DNA from: Isoetes taiwanensis
Lineage: Eukaryota; Streptophyta; Lycopodiopsida; Isoetales; Isoetaceae
Assembly: GCA_021234155.1 (NCBI GenBank)
Contig: JAJEKV010000063.1
Location: forward strand, 7,005,710-7,069,709
Length of the DNA stretch: 64,000 nt
Reading direction: 5' to 3'
Shown piece by piece: positions 45,731 through 60,900 of the stretch. The translations under genes and the position numbers were made by a program. The notes under the pieces were generated by a model, which was not told the DNA's origin, searched no databases, and saw only the letters and a list, made by a program, of their open reading frames with translations. Position 1 is the stretch's first letter; each line of letters begins with the position of its first letter.

Positions 45731-46047
45731 GAGCTTCCTTTCAAACAATACGCCATGCTCTTGAAATGGCGAGTTTGTTCATGTGTAGAGCAAGTTTTAT
45801 TACGCCGTTTTAAGTAGAAATAAATACAACATCCAAAGAGTCCAAGGTCCTAAATAGACATATAACAAAGCGAGAATTCCTAAATGGAGCTTACTTTCAA
45901 ACAACATACCATGCTCTTGAGGGAAATGGCGGTTTGTTCATCAATGTAAACAAAGTTTTATTATCGTTTAAGTACAAGAATAAATGCAACATTCAAAGAG
46001 TCCAAGGTCCTAAATAGATACCTTGACAAACATAACTCCTAAATGGG
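45731..46047 (+). repeat. Tandem duplication of about 156 bp
   Basis: Copies start GAGCTT(C/A)CTTTCAAACAA at 45731 and 45887 and both end near CCTAAATGG. They share GAGTCCAAGGTCCTAAATAG exactly. Confidence 0.85.
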
Positions 46048-48342
46048 CTATTATAAATGATGCTCAAATATTTTGGTTCAAAATATGGATGGGGAATTCC
46101 ACCTTACCACTTAAGGTGGGGAGCTCAAGGAATAGGTAACAAGATAAAAATCTTCAATAAAATTCAAATCTCCTATTACAGTACACCTACAAGTTCCTAG
46201 TTTTTGCTTGAACATCAAAACCTTTACGTAATTACTTTCTCAAAAAATTTGATTCTACACAACAAAAATTATCTAGCATTTTAAAGGCAATTTTGATTTT
46301 TCCTTATGTACAAAACAAAACACAATTGTTGTTAGTTTCTTGAATGACAAAACAAATTAGAACTTTAATCTTAGAACCTATGATCATACCTCTTTGGAGG
46401 AGATCCCTAATAAAACTTCAATAAGCCATTACAACATACAAAAGCTCATTGATTCACTATAATAAAACAAATGTTACAAATAAAGACCTATTTTTAGAAG
46501 GAAACTAAATTAAGAGAAAAAGCATTATATAATAATGCGGGGAAGGTGGAGATAACCCTAAAACCTCATCCTTAACATCTGGATGTAATCTAGATGTGGA
46601 TCTCTTCAGTCATGGGGAGAGTTTAATTTCTTAAAAGGCTTGGAAATTTGGGCGTTTTGCCCATATGAAGACTACTTGGCATTGTGTATACATATCCTTA
46701 GCAGTTAACATCTGCCAAATGTGCAAATGCCCACTTCTTAAAATGTGGCCACCTTGAGCGAAGAGCCCCGAAGAATTTCTTGGCTTGGCCAAGGGCGTCA
46801 ATGTGAACCCAGGAGCCAGCATGGCTAGCACTTAAATGGGAATTAAGGAGATGATCACATAAAATAAGGCAATGCTCTATTGACAAAGGGCCGGTTTTGT
46901 CATTTGAATGAGGAGAATTTGTGGTGGCTAAATAAATGAAACTCAATGTATTATTCTTACCACAATACGAAGGCCAAAGGAAAGCAGAGACTTTTTGGAA
47001 GATGTTCTTGTTCGATACGGACCAAACTAGTCGATGATTGGATTCTTTGAGGAGAATAGAATTGAATAGAATAAAAATAGAATGATTGTTATCATCCATG
47101 AGGTGAATTAGAAGCCTATATGGGACTATTGATGAAGAGCAGCCAGGACTTATTATTGTCGGGTTAAAATACATAGAAGGGTTCTCGGCGAAGGAGGGTT
47201 GCATGAGTGAAGTACTTATACAGCAGCTGCCTGGCCTTATCCAAAGGAAATGTCCCCTATAAACTTCCATTCACATTTTGAGGCAACATTTTTGGGTTGT
47301 AGAAAGTTTAATAAATCCTCTTGTACTTCAAATCCATCTAAGTTAAACTATAAGTGTCCTTCCAAGTCTTCCCTATTAAGAAGTCTGCGATAAAATGTTG
47401 GGGGTACAAGGAGAAAGCAGAGGATGGTCGCGGTGAGAATAAAGATACCCAAAGGCGTGAGGAGGCTTGAAACCAATTTGAGGCGATCATTGGAAGCTCT
47501 GTAGACTCCTGACTTTCCATGCCGAGGAGGAAGGGAGATCATGGGAGGCGACTTGAGGAGAAGAATAGTTCAAGGCAGGGCATGGGGGCAAAGTGGGAGT
47601 TTCAAAAGAAGCATAGAATTCTCAACCCGAGGGGGATGGGAGTCGAGAGTTGCATATGTAAAATGAAAACAAAGATTTGCTTGAAAAGCCTTGAACATGA
47701 AACTCATTGGATGCTTACGCGAGAAAAGATCGTCAGCGACATATTTGAACCCATCCACGATTTTTCTTTTTAAAATCTTCTTTTCTTGCACCAGGGCCTT
47801 AATCCAATGGATTACGCTACAATAAAACTAATTTTTGTTCTTGAAGGAGGGACCCAACAGGGCGTGTCCACTTAAAAAATCTGATATCCATGAAAAACTT
47901 CTGACGCATTTATTTATTTCTTTTTTCCGCGAACATGCCTAATTGGTGCTACTTGAGCCATTGTTTTTCTTGTGGACACATCCATTGAATCTCTGAAATC
48001 TATCACAAAAACAAAAATGATTTACATAGATAAGCTTTAGGTGAAGATCTTGTGGATCAGAGTGATGTTTGCGGAGCATCAGTAGATAATCGTCCATGCT
48101 AAGAAATAAATTTGATTGAGGTATAAGCTGCCAAAATATATTTTACACCTCTAAAATACATTTTTGAAAAATATATCCAGGGAGTTTGAAGAACATATAC
48201 AAACATATCTACATGCTCAATAACTTGAACAAGCATCCTGGTGACTTGCTAACAAAATCTTCTAAATAAACTTGGAGATTAAAATCTTCGCAGTAGTAGG
48301 CTTCGATCCATCATACCCACTATCAGGACCATCATCTTTTTT
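46048..48342. other. No recognised gene; open minus-strand frame 47270-46698
   Basis: A 190-codon minus-strand open frame (46698-47270) is present but has no motif I recognise and biased composition. The region may be decayed LINE sequence belonging to the remnant that follows, since parts translate with weak similarity to LINE proteins on the plus strand. Confidence 0.3.
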
Positions 48343-50100
48343 TTGAATGTCACACTTTTTCCAAGCAAATCCCATGCCACTATTCTTGATAATTGCATAG
48401 ATGGTTACAAGCTAGCCCGGCATTTGCAAAGTTGGAAAATTCATGCTCTCAACATCCCAAGCTCAAATGAGCCTTTTATCATCATGCAATATCGCGGTGA
48501 CACCTTTGTTTTCTTGAAAGATGATCCGCGACCTTAAAATTTCTTGGAGGCTTTTGGATTCTTTTGGGAGGTGTCGAGGGGTTATGCTTAACAAGGATAA
48601 ATGCTCCATTATCAGGAGTGAGACCTAATCAAAGCCGAAGTTATGCAAATAAAGGTTGTAGGAAGAAGATGTAACCAAATTACTTGGTTTACCCTGACCT
48701 TAGCAGTACACTTCATGGCCCAGGAACCATTAGTCCATGAGGAATTAAGAAGAAATCATGCTCTACCCAACTTCTCTCTCAACATAGGCATTGGGAACAG
48801 AGTGCCAACTTTCTGTCATAGCCAGTTCTCCGTCTAGCTATAATACGCAATAGTAGCGGAATAAAGCCTCATATGACATAGAGAGTGCTATAAGGAGATT
48901 CATTTGGCGGGGTCCACACACAAAGAGTAACTGGTGATTTAATGAAACCAAAAGCGAGAAGGTGGACTTGGATGCAGGATACATTTTATCCAACCTGGCT
49001 CGGCAGGGAAAATGGTTTGGAGAGCAATTCCACGAGCCATAATCCTTCACCGCACTAAAGCGATACACTATTGGGTGGAAAATCACATTAGGTTAGTAGT
49101 CACTTTAAAACACCTCCTACCCGGTCTGCTCTTCCAAATGACCCCTAATCACTTTGAAACCTCTCCTCTTAGAAGGATAATTAGGGCATGGAATAAAGCA
49201 TCTTATGTTTCGGACCTCGATAGATGCTCAATGCGAGAGAGAGATAAATTTCTTTTGGCATCCTGCTTTTGGTTTCAATCAAAAGCAAAATGGTTAATGC
49301 GGCTCTTACTCACCCTCAAAATATATGCATTTAAAACAATAGGAGATTTATTTGATGGTGGAGAATTTTGGATCTCATGGGATACTTTGGAAACTAAAAA
49401 AGAGAGTCGACTTTGGATGAAATATCATAGAGTGGCGGGCATTGTGTAGGAATTTAGATTTAGCAAAACAACTCTAGCGGATGGACACTTAGAAACAAAG
49501 AAGCTACTCGATCGGTGTATATCTGAGGGCATTCTCTTGGATCTAGGGACTCCAAGGCCAGGGCTATGGGGATGTGAGAGGAGAAACTTTGTAAGTATGT
49601 CAAAACAAATTTGCAGGAAAAGAGATTATCACGCGCCAAGAGAGTTAAGCTTTTTACGGGTTGGTTCTTCATCAAAACACATACAAATGCAATCGAGAAT
49701 TAAATATAATGAGATCGATTAGTGAGACATATCCTTTTGGGATGTGGCGGAAAAGAAAAGAAGTTCAAACCACATTTTCAATGTGTCCTTGTTTGGAGGC
49801 TTCACAATTAAATCATGGAAGCCCGGAGATATCTTTGGATTTTCTACATCACCCGATATGATGATACAATACAAAAACCTTTTCGATTTGGGTTATTTGG
49901 AAACATAGAAATGGGGTTGCCATTAATGGCAAAATCAGAATCACCATATCCCTTAAAAATGCTTTCCACGGACATTTGGCAATGTTGCCATGGCTCATAC
50001 AAAATACAAAAAGGAAAAATATGGCGAGAGGATTGGGATAAAGTTGGGAGGAGTTTAATGGTGCTTTTCAATTCTTTTCTCTGTACTAACCAAGTTTGAT
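48343..50100 (+). pseudogene. Second LINE remnant: reverse transcriptase and downstream part
   Basis: Plus-strand reading shows a decayed RT active site, MQYRGDTFVFLKDDP (48484-48530), where active elements have a YADD-type motif. It is followed by a FWEVSRGYA stretch equivalent to the FE.VSGL.IN block, and by AIRRFIWRGPHTKSNW (about 48875-48925), which matches the FLWGG region of plant LINEs. Later sequence is a patchwork of frames. Domains upstream of the RT active site are not recognisable. Confidence 0.65.
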
Positions 50101-50723
50101 GAGTATTCTCCATGACTCACGGAAAGAGACTTCTCGAGGATGGGAGCACCGGTGAAGTTGTTTGAAGATGAAGAAGATTGATGATGATGAATCAAGGATG
50201 TGGTGTTGGTGGCGATACCTTGATTGGTAAACGAGGAGGTCATCCCATGCCAAGGCCATCGGGGAAAATGTTAAACAAGCATGAGGTATGGAACCCTGAT
50301 AAGGTGAAATAGGTTCTCCTCAATCTATTTCACAAATGGCAACGAAGCAGGGAAGCCCATGTTATGCTCCTCATAAGACTACACAAATTCGTTAACCGGA
50401 GGTTGGATAAGATCTTGAGGATCTTTGGTATTTTAAGGTTGAGAGGACCTTACTGGCCGAGGATCTAGTTGATGTTTCCTAGATTGCTTTCACTTGATAT
50501 CTATTTCGTATATATCACTTGGTCGCCAATTTTGTGGACCAAAACCTTGTTGATCACTACATGATCGGATAAATTATATAGTTGAATGTTGTTTATACGA
50601 TCGCATGAGTCACGAGGTTTGATCTAAATCGAAGTCCCACGTTGAGGCGAGAATACCTACTTTTACATAATATGTTTTTCTTTTAAATGAAAATATAAAA
50701 ACCCCACCCCTAAAAAAAAGCTT
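50101..50723. other. Spacer before the 7.27-kb duplication
   Basis: No coding frame recognised. It may contain the 3' end of the LINE. The last 25 bp (AACCCCACCCCTAAAAAAAAG) directly precede the start of homology between the large repeat copies. Confidence 0.45.
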
Positions 50724-53700
50724 AGGCTAGCATCACTAGACCAAACATCTGCCTTGGTCAATCCCTTGGCAGTATTATCATCCTATAGCAAGATAGAGCA
50801 ATCAAGCATAGTATTTCATCACCCATATCATTTACCATTTGTTAAACATATTTTTTCTTTTGACTAAGGTCATTTTTACAACAGTAATATATGCTAGCTA
50901 CTTTTAAGCGTTAACATATCATTTGGTATACTTGTCATTATGCCATATGGCTATTAATGCTTTAAATCAATATTTGACCCTACAGTACTCTATTCAGGTC
51001 AGAAAATTGGGTCTATTGCTAATTTCAGCATCAATGAAACAAGTCTTTCCCATCCTTACTCAATTCATGGTGCATCTTTCATGATATGATTCCAGAATTG
51101 CCTTATGACTTATTTAAACTTTCTCCATACATTTTGAAGTCTTAGAGTGCTTATTTTATAAGCATCCAATAACTGCAGAGTCCTATATGCTATCTTACCT
51201 TTTTGTTTGTCGCGGTCTTCGTCCTTGCATTATTCCATGTTTATCTCTACCATAATCGACTATTATCATCCCTTATTTATTATTTGATTTCTTGCTTCTT
51301 GCCATTTACTCACGAATTTTTTAGGTTACAGTTCTTTGCCTTATTCATTTAGCGAAGTGTCAGTAATCTCTATTTTAGCAATCACTATACTCATATTCAT
51401 GATTAATATTTAGAACATTAAATTAAAGCAACATGTAGACATGTGCATTTCATGAGTATTATCAGGTGTAGTATTACATAACGTTTTTGTTCCCAAAAAG
51501 GATGTGTATTGACTCATATCTATTAATCATATTAATGTGATGAAATGCTTTAAGTAGAGTGACTAGCATAAAGTACTAGATCATATTACCAAAATAAGCA
51601 CAGCGCCCTATATATTTTAATCATTTTGCAATATATTTAAGACCCTACATAAAAGCGTAAGAGGTACAGTAGATCGGGGAAAGGAAAACCATTTTGCTTT
51701 AAGTTATGATCAGCAGCCTTTTTGAGTAGGCCCTTGTCATGAATCTTCAATTACTCCATCATCCATTCATGCATTGTGAAACTATCAAAGCAGAAGACAC
51801 AATAGGAGGAAAACCAGGTACCTGCGATAACCATACAAACATTAGCCGGTAAACCCGTTAAAGATGTAAGGGCCAAAAGGTACCTATGGGGTTCGAGTTT
51901 ATCTTGATAAGCCCATTATTGCCCTTTGCCCATTAGTATTACAAAGCATACAACAAATGATAAAGTAATATTATGGCTGCATTTGTATGGGCCCATTTAT
52001 CTTTGGCATATGGTTATGAATAATATTCTGTTTTAGTATTATAATCATGCATTTCGGACACGTATCTTCTTTGCATACACATATGTCATCATTTATTGTG
52101 TAATTATGAATGTCGATACTCTCGATATGGGTTTCTAAGGTATCAATTTATCTAACCCGGTCTCTTGTGGTAATCCTCCATCAAGTTCATGATTTATCGC
52201 ATTTGTATCATACTATAGTATCTGTTAATATCTAGATGAAAATTCTTAAGCACAATGCCGCGGTTACACGATTTATTTTAGCTGTCATGGAATCCGCGGA
52301 TATCTCGGAGGCTCACTATTTAATCTCTGGGATAGCTCGAATAATCTCGATTTATGTCTAAGGGGATGACATCCTTCTTGGTATTAGCTCCTACTATTAA
52401 CTAGTGCTCACGGCGTGATCATATTATCTCGGATTATCTTATGATCCCCTATGCCTTTGGTCCTTAAATTAGCAAGGTACAGTCAGAGTCTCGATTCATC
52501 TTTGGAAATGCTAGGCTTATGTAGAAACCTGCTTTCGGATCTTAGCCTGTTTGTTTTTGTAGCACGTCGACCTCACCTCTATTAAGCTATGGTGTAGGCT
52601 ATCCATTTAACCTTAGCGATGTTGCTTATTATCCTTGTTTAACACGGTAGATGCTATTAGTGCATACATTCCAATCACGAAAATACAAAGGTCTTGGCTT
52701 TTGGTATGTAGACTAGACGTTCTTTTATCTATATTCTTGAATCGACAATCCGAACTTATTCAAAAGCTTGAAATTCGTGCGGTTCATCTTGAAACTCTGT
52801 GTTTCACGGACTCTTTGAGCCCGGTGAATGTCCTCCTTAGCGTTTACTACACCAAATCCTCTGTTTCCCTTTTGATAGCCGGTTCTGTCATCTCTATTAT
52901 AACTTCTCTTTTGGCCATAGCCTCCTCCTATAGCCCCTTAGTCCATATTGGCTCAATCTTCAAAGCTCACAAGTCCCTGTAACTCAAACTCATGCCTTAA
53001 GGATTCATTGTTGAGTTTTCTTCATGGAACCGGGCGTCCACATCCATCCAGATAAGTAACCCATAATGTAGATTGTGGTCGATATCTTACCTATTTTCCT
53101 TCTTCCTATTTTGGTCCAACCTTGAGATCCGTAGAGCGCCTAACGTGGGTTACTGGCCAGTTCTAGGTTTATCGAGGCAGGTGTTAATCAATATTGGCTG
53201 CCCATTTTTAACCATTTTGGTATATAGCGTTTATTTTCTACCTTTGGGATGACCATAGTTGTGGTTTTGACTACTTCACCTACAATTGTTTCCATTATGG
53301 AGACCCAGGGATATATGCATAGCAGACTTATGCTCCTGGCTCCATGTTGTGCAATTTCCGCGAAGTCATGTAGCTTGGCTTGTTATTCTTCCTATAGCCT
53401 AAGATTCCTAAAGTTCTCTTTTCTTAGGTTTCTAGACATGGGAGCACTTTTTGAACTTACCAACCATAAGCTGAAAATCCAAATCTTGCCCAAAGCAAAA
53501 ATATAAACATATGCTCTTTGTATTGTAATTTGGCATATCCAGTTATATAGCTTATCGCTGACTGGAAACTGTACTCGCTTGAGCATCGATTCCCTCTTCC
53601 TATGTTTCACCGATGGAAGCCATTGTTAATCATTTCAACGTGAAAATATATATACTTATGCTTGCATCAACACCCTGGTCATGATGTTTATAGCATTTAA

Positions 53701-56700
53701 TAAAAAAATCACGCCACTAGTGGAATATGAATAACCACCTTATTTATTATCTTTTGTGAGCCTTGGGGATGGCTAACCCCCATGCGCTGCCACACGGCGG
53801 GTTACTCATATCCATAAAATATTAGCCATAAATTACTAGGCGATAACTTTGAAACTCGCCTTTTAGACACATACCTTTCTTAATAAGGTTTCAAAATTGG
53901 AGCGATGTTAATACTATCATGTATTGCTGATCCGAGGGAACTTATTTATTACGGATGCTATATAAACTTCTACGGGTCCTCTGATCAAAGCCATTGTCTT
54001 CAAAAGTCGAGATTAAGCGACCCGAATATCCTTGGTACAACGCCGCAGGCATGAATGGACATACATATCTGGCGAGAATCACATTGAAACAATAACATTC
54101 CTTGCACGGTAGTATGATGCGACTACTAGCATGGATATACTTGATGGCCTTGAATGGTAAGACATCCCTTTTGTCAAACTTGATGAATTACGGAAGATGC
54201 CATTTGCCACGCTCCAATACTTCTATTGTCATATTTAGAAGTTAACTAAGCCCATAAGCATTCTTGGGTGTCACTATATCTTTATCTTTGGTTTCCTCTT
54301 GTTATTGATTCCCAGTCCGTTAAATCATAAATCTGCGAACATCCACGGTTATATTGAGCAGTCTTTGTCGAGGAAATTCTTCTTTAATGATAGAGACCAA
54401 TTGATGTATTGAGGTCATCCATATATCTGAAAGTGTGTTTGAATAATTGACTTCTTTGTAATAAAGATCGCCTTGTGTTTGCTAGATTCTTTATAAAAGT
54501 TGGCTTGAACCATTACCATGCCTGAAGTTACCAAAACGATTTTGCATGCAAACCCATTAATTTATGCCACAAGTTTGGATCAAGTCTTTAGTCCCATCAT
54601 AATGAAGCTTGATTAGCTAGCGACCATAGGTTATTCGATACAAGTCTCCCTGCGTCATTAGTCTCCGACATTTTGCCCTTTGGATCACTTTAAACCCTTG
54701 GCTATGAACTTCTCTTCTCCATCATTTTTTTTTTATCAAAGTTTATTTGTTATAGTTGTATGTCATTCATATATTTCCAAAGCTTGATAGCTGTGTAACC
54801 CTCACATGTAGGAATCACATTAATGGGATGCTTTCATAGCATTTGGTTATGTCGACAACATATATACATTACCTTAAGGGTAGAGTTGTTAAAAGTACCA
54901 CATCATATATGGATGCAACCATCAATTAGGGTTTTAATCTTCACGGGAATAGATTAAAGAATCTTTCACGCATTTTTTTGGCTATGTCGGCCACTGGTTC
55001 CAATGACCATATTAAGAATGCTGCCGGTAACAATTTGTGATAGCTCGATTATTACCATTGCCATGTGCATTAGTGATCAGTGATACTCTTTTCTTGTGTG
55101 CCTTAAATATACCTATAGAGTATGGTAATTTTCAAGCTGCACATTCAACGCAGGAGGATGATAGCTTGCATTTCATTTTTTTGACCTTCCACAATATGAT
55201 CATTTGGTCTTGTGTGAACTTCCACGAAATCACTTTGCTTTGAGCCTATTGCATGCCATCTCATTATATGTTTTGGGCATATGAGCGGGTTATTTGATGC
55301 CTTATCCACTTGACTACATAAAGAAGTATTTCTGGAGGAGCCACTCTAATCTCTGATGAAGCTTGTTCATCTCATTAGGAGAATTTCTAGCATTAGTGTC
55401 TTTTTCATTGCTTGGTTATTCCACTGTGTGAAATTTTGTCCCTATCGACTATCTGTTATAACGATCAATTTATTCGTGTCGGGGGATGTGAATATATGGT
55501 GCTTCTGAATTCAAAGATCATTTACCGATCTTTGGATTTGGAGTTCTCGTAAATTCCGCCCATTCTAAGCTTTTATTTGGGATATGATTAAGTCCATCTT
55601 TGCTTAACATATTTACGAGAACATTGTTTTTTGTACCACATTTATTAATATTGGTAGTTCTAATGTGACCTATATGCGGATCCAAATTTATGCAATTGAG
55701 GGAATAAAGCGGAACCTCCTCATATTATTGGGCAAAGATGTAGAATGGTTTGCTTATAGAATCATATTCTCTGTATGTTTCCAAGAGAACATGGTGTTGT
55801 TCATAATATCTTTCTCAATATCTCAGTACATCTTTCATAGCCTTATAGACTATTTTGGGTATGCATATCTCATCTAGTATCTTAGATAAAAGATGCAGTG
55901 GATAATCTTTTTCTTTATTTTATCTCCACCTTCGCCGGATCACGGCTGCCTAGATCACATCTTTTGGTATTTTTGGATTTACTTAACCACGAGGAAGAAC
56001 TGAGGCCTATGTTAGTTTACATATTTAAATTTTGGAGAGTCAAGTTGATTTGTTGAGTCGTGTCTTTATCCACAAATTTGGATGTTCAGTCTTGGAGGAG
56101 TTTTTGGTAGAATTGGCACAAGAATGAATTCACATATCTTATGAATCATTATTCTTCTAATGAAATGAGATCCATACGGATAAGTTCTCATTAAACGCTA
56201 CGTTATGTGGAGTGACAAGTATCTAAGCATAAATGGCTTCAAAATAAACAAAATTTTTTCATATCGAAAGAGTGAGCCATACCTTAAATATCATGCCGAT
56301 TGCTTAGCAGCGATTACCATCGATGCCGCATTAGATCCTTAGCAATGTATTGGTATGAGAATGTCCCACATTCGGAGAAATTATTATCGGGCCTACCGAT
56401 GGAGTTATCCGGATTTTACCGACTTTGGATAAGGTAAGTGACGGTGAGCCTTGGAGGTGCATTTATGGTAATGATGTTGGAGTTGCTCCCTTTAGTTGCC
56501 TTCTTATAAAGATTTTGTTTTACGCGCTCATTCTGGCGATTGGCATCGCGCTAACAGGAACTCAATATTTTTTACAGGTCTTCTGTGATTATCCGCCCAT
56601 GGGACCATTAGGATAGCTAATTTTAAATCGACCTTAGGGTCTTGGACATTTTAATGTATCAATGCCTATGACATGTTTAAAACCTCATATCCTATAAACT

Positions 56701-57991
56701 GGGATACCGGCTTTAGAATTAGTCATAGGCAATATCGAAACAACCATTTGCCCGGTGATGGACATGTTAGAATTTTCTGAATTGAATTATTTAGCATATA
56801 CCATATTGCTGATCGATATGTATTCTGCGCCACCACGAGGTCATCTTGTTTACCATTTCCTTTGTCTTCACATGCATTTGAGATATACGTTTTAGTCCTC
56901 AAAGCGTTTCAAATAAAAATCATCACGCGATCAATTTTTCCGGATATGCCGTATTGTCCTTTTGGGCTAGCAGCCAATGGGTAGCTCTTAGCACATTTCT
57001 TATCAAGAACTTATTTGATACCATAATTTGATCTTACTTTTCTTCATCTTAACCATTCTATATCTTTAACGCTTTGCTTCATATGCCTCCTCCTTGCTAA
57101 TCCCCAAAGTCGCCGGACTTCTTCGTTAATGGGAGCTATTCGCCAAGTTCTTTGTCATATACGCCAGGCAGTTACATAATAGTCCATGGCTTTCCACCAA
57201 TCTGGCAGGTGTGTATTTCATACAATTTCTCAATGTGAACTTAAAATCCACACTTGTCTTGCTATCCTCTTGCGCAGTTCTTTTGAACGTAGCATAACTT
57301 TGTCTTCCTCGGTTAAGAGACACCGCACCATATATCATCATCGGCTCAAAGTCTTTATTTTTACCTGCGGCTTTTCGGCTGATCTTTCCTCTTCCTTAGC
57401 ATGCGGTTTTGATCCGATGACATCCTCGAAGCGATAGCTCAATAATGAAATCGTTCTTCGTTATCTTGTTTGGTGGTTAGCCTATCTTTTAAGCTGAAGC
57501 TGTCGCCAAAGTGCATATATGAATGGTGCCACCTCCTCTTCCTTATCGAGAGTTTGTCCCGGAGGTAATGAAGTAATATCCGTTCACAAATCCCTAGGTG
57601 GAAATCGGTGAAAACGTCGAACCCTCATGGCTTCCCTTTCGAGGATGATCTCATGTACCTTCATATTCTTGATCTGACATATATAATAGTTTACCTTTGC
57701 ATTATTTGGACCTTTCGATCCTATTCTTGTCCTTATAATAGTTCTCATTGTTCCATGTAGGTGGAATAATCTCCCATATTCATCGTCATATGCATCCCTG
57801 CGAGGTTGATTTCAAATTGAAAGCATTCAAACAACTTGTTAGTCATATTTTCGATATGTCTTTCATGTATTTAGAGTTATACTCAATCTAAATATAAGAG
57901 TTGGGATATATTCCGGCTGCGATACACGAGGGTATATGGGTAGAAACATCAGAATATATCGGTGAGATGAAGTTCCTAAAACAAACGGCAC
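50724..57991. repeat. Large head-to-tail repeat, copy A (7268 bp)
   Basis: Homology to the sequence starting at 57992 begins near GGCTAGCATC (50724) and runs the full length. For example GCCTTGGTCAATCCCTTGG stands at 50751 and 58020 (offset 7269), and GGTCATCTTGTTTACC at 56839 and 63969 (offset 7130 after internal deletions). No long open frame survives. Minus-strand fragments such as KRSYNRDDRTGYQKGNRG (about 52880) hint at retroelement coding, but no domain can be named. Whether this is a retroelement, satellite-like repeat or segmental duplication is open. Confidence 0.85.
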
Positions 57992-60900
57992 GGACTAGCA
58001 TCCTTGGGCTAAACAATACGCCTTGGTCAATCCCTTGGCGATTATTATCATCCTATAGCTTGAGATAGAGCAATCAAGCATGAAGTATTTCATCCCACCC
58101 ATATCATTTACCATTTGTTAAACATATTTTTCTTTTGACTAAGGTCATTTTAGCGGTAATATATACTAGCTACTTGTAAAAGCGTTAACATATCATTTGG
58201 TATACTTGTCATTTATGCCATATGGCTATTAATGGCACTAAATCAATGACCCTCTCTGATTACTCTATTAATTGAGGAAAATTGGGTCTATTGCTAATTT
58301 CAGCATCAATGAAACAAGTCTTTCCCATCCTTACTCAATTCATGGTGCATCTTTCATGATATGATTCCATTGCCGTATGACTTAGTTAAACTTTCTCCAT
58401 ACATTTTGAAGTCTTAGAGTGCTTATTTATAGCATCAATAGCGCAGTCCCTATATGCTATCTTACCTTTTTGTTTATTGCAGAGATTAACTCGTCCTTGC
58501 ATTATTCCATGTTTTATCTCTACCATAATCAGCCTATTATCATCCTTATTTGTATTGTTCTTGCTTCTTGCCATTTACTCTGAATTTTTAGGTTCTGGTT
58601 ACTGCCTTATTCATTGCTTGAAGTGTCCCAGCAATCTCTATTTTAGCAATCACTATACTCATATTCATGATGTATCTTTAGAGCGATGAAATTAAAATGT
58701 AGACATGTGCGATTCATGAGAGTATTATCCAATTATTATTACATAGCGTTTTATTTCCCAAAGGATGTGTATTCAGCTCATATCTGACAAATCATATTAT
58801 GCAGTGTGCTTTTAGAGTAAAATTTTGCGGCCTATAAAATTAACTAGATCATGTTACCAAGAATAGAAGCTTTTCTATATGTTTTAATCATTTGCAATAT
58901 ATTTAAGACTACATAAAACTTAAGTCAAAGTGGTCGGGAAAAGAAAACCACTGTTTTTTGCTTTCAAGTTATGATCGGCTGACCTTTTGAGTAGGTACTT
59001 GTCCTTGAATCTTCAATTACTCCATCATCCATTGCATTGTGGAAACTATCAATGAAGACACAACTCAGGAAGGCTTACGTGCCTGCTGATAACCGTAGAG
59101 CATTGGCGGTGAAGCGGTAGAGATCACGAGGGCCAAAAGGTACTATGGGGTTTTCGGTTTATGATGTATTTATTTTGCTACTGGGTCGATATTACAAGCA
59201 GCAACAGAAATATTCAAATGTATTAGCAATTGCATTTGTATGGACTTCCATTTATCGGCATATGATTTATGAATAATATTCATCTTGATGTATAATCATG
59301 CATTTCGGACCTATATCTTCTTTGCATACCCCTTGTAATCATCATTTGTTAATGTAATTATGAATGCTCGATACTCGGCTTAACGGTTTTAGGTATCGGC
59401 TATCTAGCTTCAGGTCTACTTGTGGTAATCATCCATCAAGTTCATGATTTATCTTGTTGTATCATCTTATGCTTATCTACATTAATATATCTAGAATGAA
59501 AATGTAAGCACAATACCGCAGTTACACATTTATTTTAACTGTCGGAATCCACAACCTGGATATCTGAAATATATTTAATCTCTACGGATAAGCTCAAATA
59601 ATCTCGATTTATGTCTAAGGGGATGAGCATCCTTCGCGGTATTAGCTCCTACATATAGTGCTCCACAGGCGTGATCATATTATCTGGATTATCTTATGAT
59701 CCCCTATGCCTTTGGTCATAAATGTAGGCCTAAGTCGAATATGCTCGATTCATCTTTGGAAATACTAGGCTTATGTAAACCATAACTTCGGATCTTAGCT
59801 TCTTTGTTTGTAACGTCGACCTCACCTCTGATGGCTATCTGTAGGCTATCATTTAACCATACTTGATATTTAGCAATATCCTTGTTTTAACCGCGGACCC
59901 GATCTATTAGTGCATACGATTAATCTGAAAATGAGTGTAACTTTTTGGTATGTAGACTAGACATTCTTTTATCTATATTCTTGAATACGACAATCGGAAC
60001 TTATTCAAAACACGAGGGGAATTGATGCGGTTCATCTTGAGCTCTGTGTTTCTGGATCTGAGCCCGGTGAATGTCCTCATAAGCGTTTGCCCACCAAATG
60101 CTGTTTCCCCTTTGATAGCGGTTACGTCATCTCTATTATAACTTCTCTTGGCCATGGCCTCCTCTATAAGCCCATAGTCCATATTAGCTCAATCTTCAAA
60201 GAAGCTCTAAGTCTAACAACTCTCAAACTCATGCCTTAGGATTCTGTTGTTGAGTTTTCTTCCTCCGGACCAGACGTCCGCACATCCATGCGTGTCGTAA
60301 CCCATAATGTGGGTGTGAGTCTTCAAAATATCTTACCTATTTTCCTTCTTCTATTTTGGTCCAACCAGTGAGGATCAACGAGCATTCGATTTTGAGTTTC
60401 TAGGTTTTATCGAGGCAGGTGTTAATCAATATTGGCTGCTTAACACCCATTTTATTAGATTTTATTTTCCTTTGGGACCATAGTTATTGGTTTTGACTAT
60501 CACCCCAATTGTTTCCATTATGGAGACTTAGGATGTATACGCCATGGACTTATGCTCCATCCCATGTTGTGCAATTTTTCGCAAGTCATGTGAGAAGCGG
60601 CTTATTCTTTCATGGCTAAAGATTCCTAAAGAGTTCTCTTTTCTTAGGTTTCCTGAACTTGTAGAACACTTTTGAACTTACCAACCATGAGCAGGTAAAA
60701 TCTTGCCCAAAGCAAAATACTATAAACATATGCTCTTTGTATTGTAATTTATCCTTTGGTTATATAGCTTATCATGTTCATTTCATATAGCGAGCATCTC
60801 AGTTCCCTCTTCCTATGTTTTGGAAATGAAACCATTGTTGATCATTTCAACGTGAGGCTATATTGCTATGTCTTGCATCAACACCCACAGTCATGATGTT

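Noticed and set aside
46698..47270. 190-codon minus-strand open frame as a gene
   Set aside because: No recognisable motif, no promoter or splice context, and it lies in decayed repeat sequence.
53390..53430. Possible CCHC zinc knuckle on the minus strand of the 7.27-kb unit
   Set aside because: Cys and His spacing needs several frame corrections and is not supported equally by copy B.
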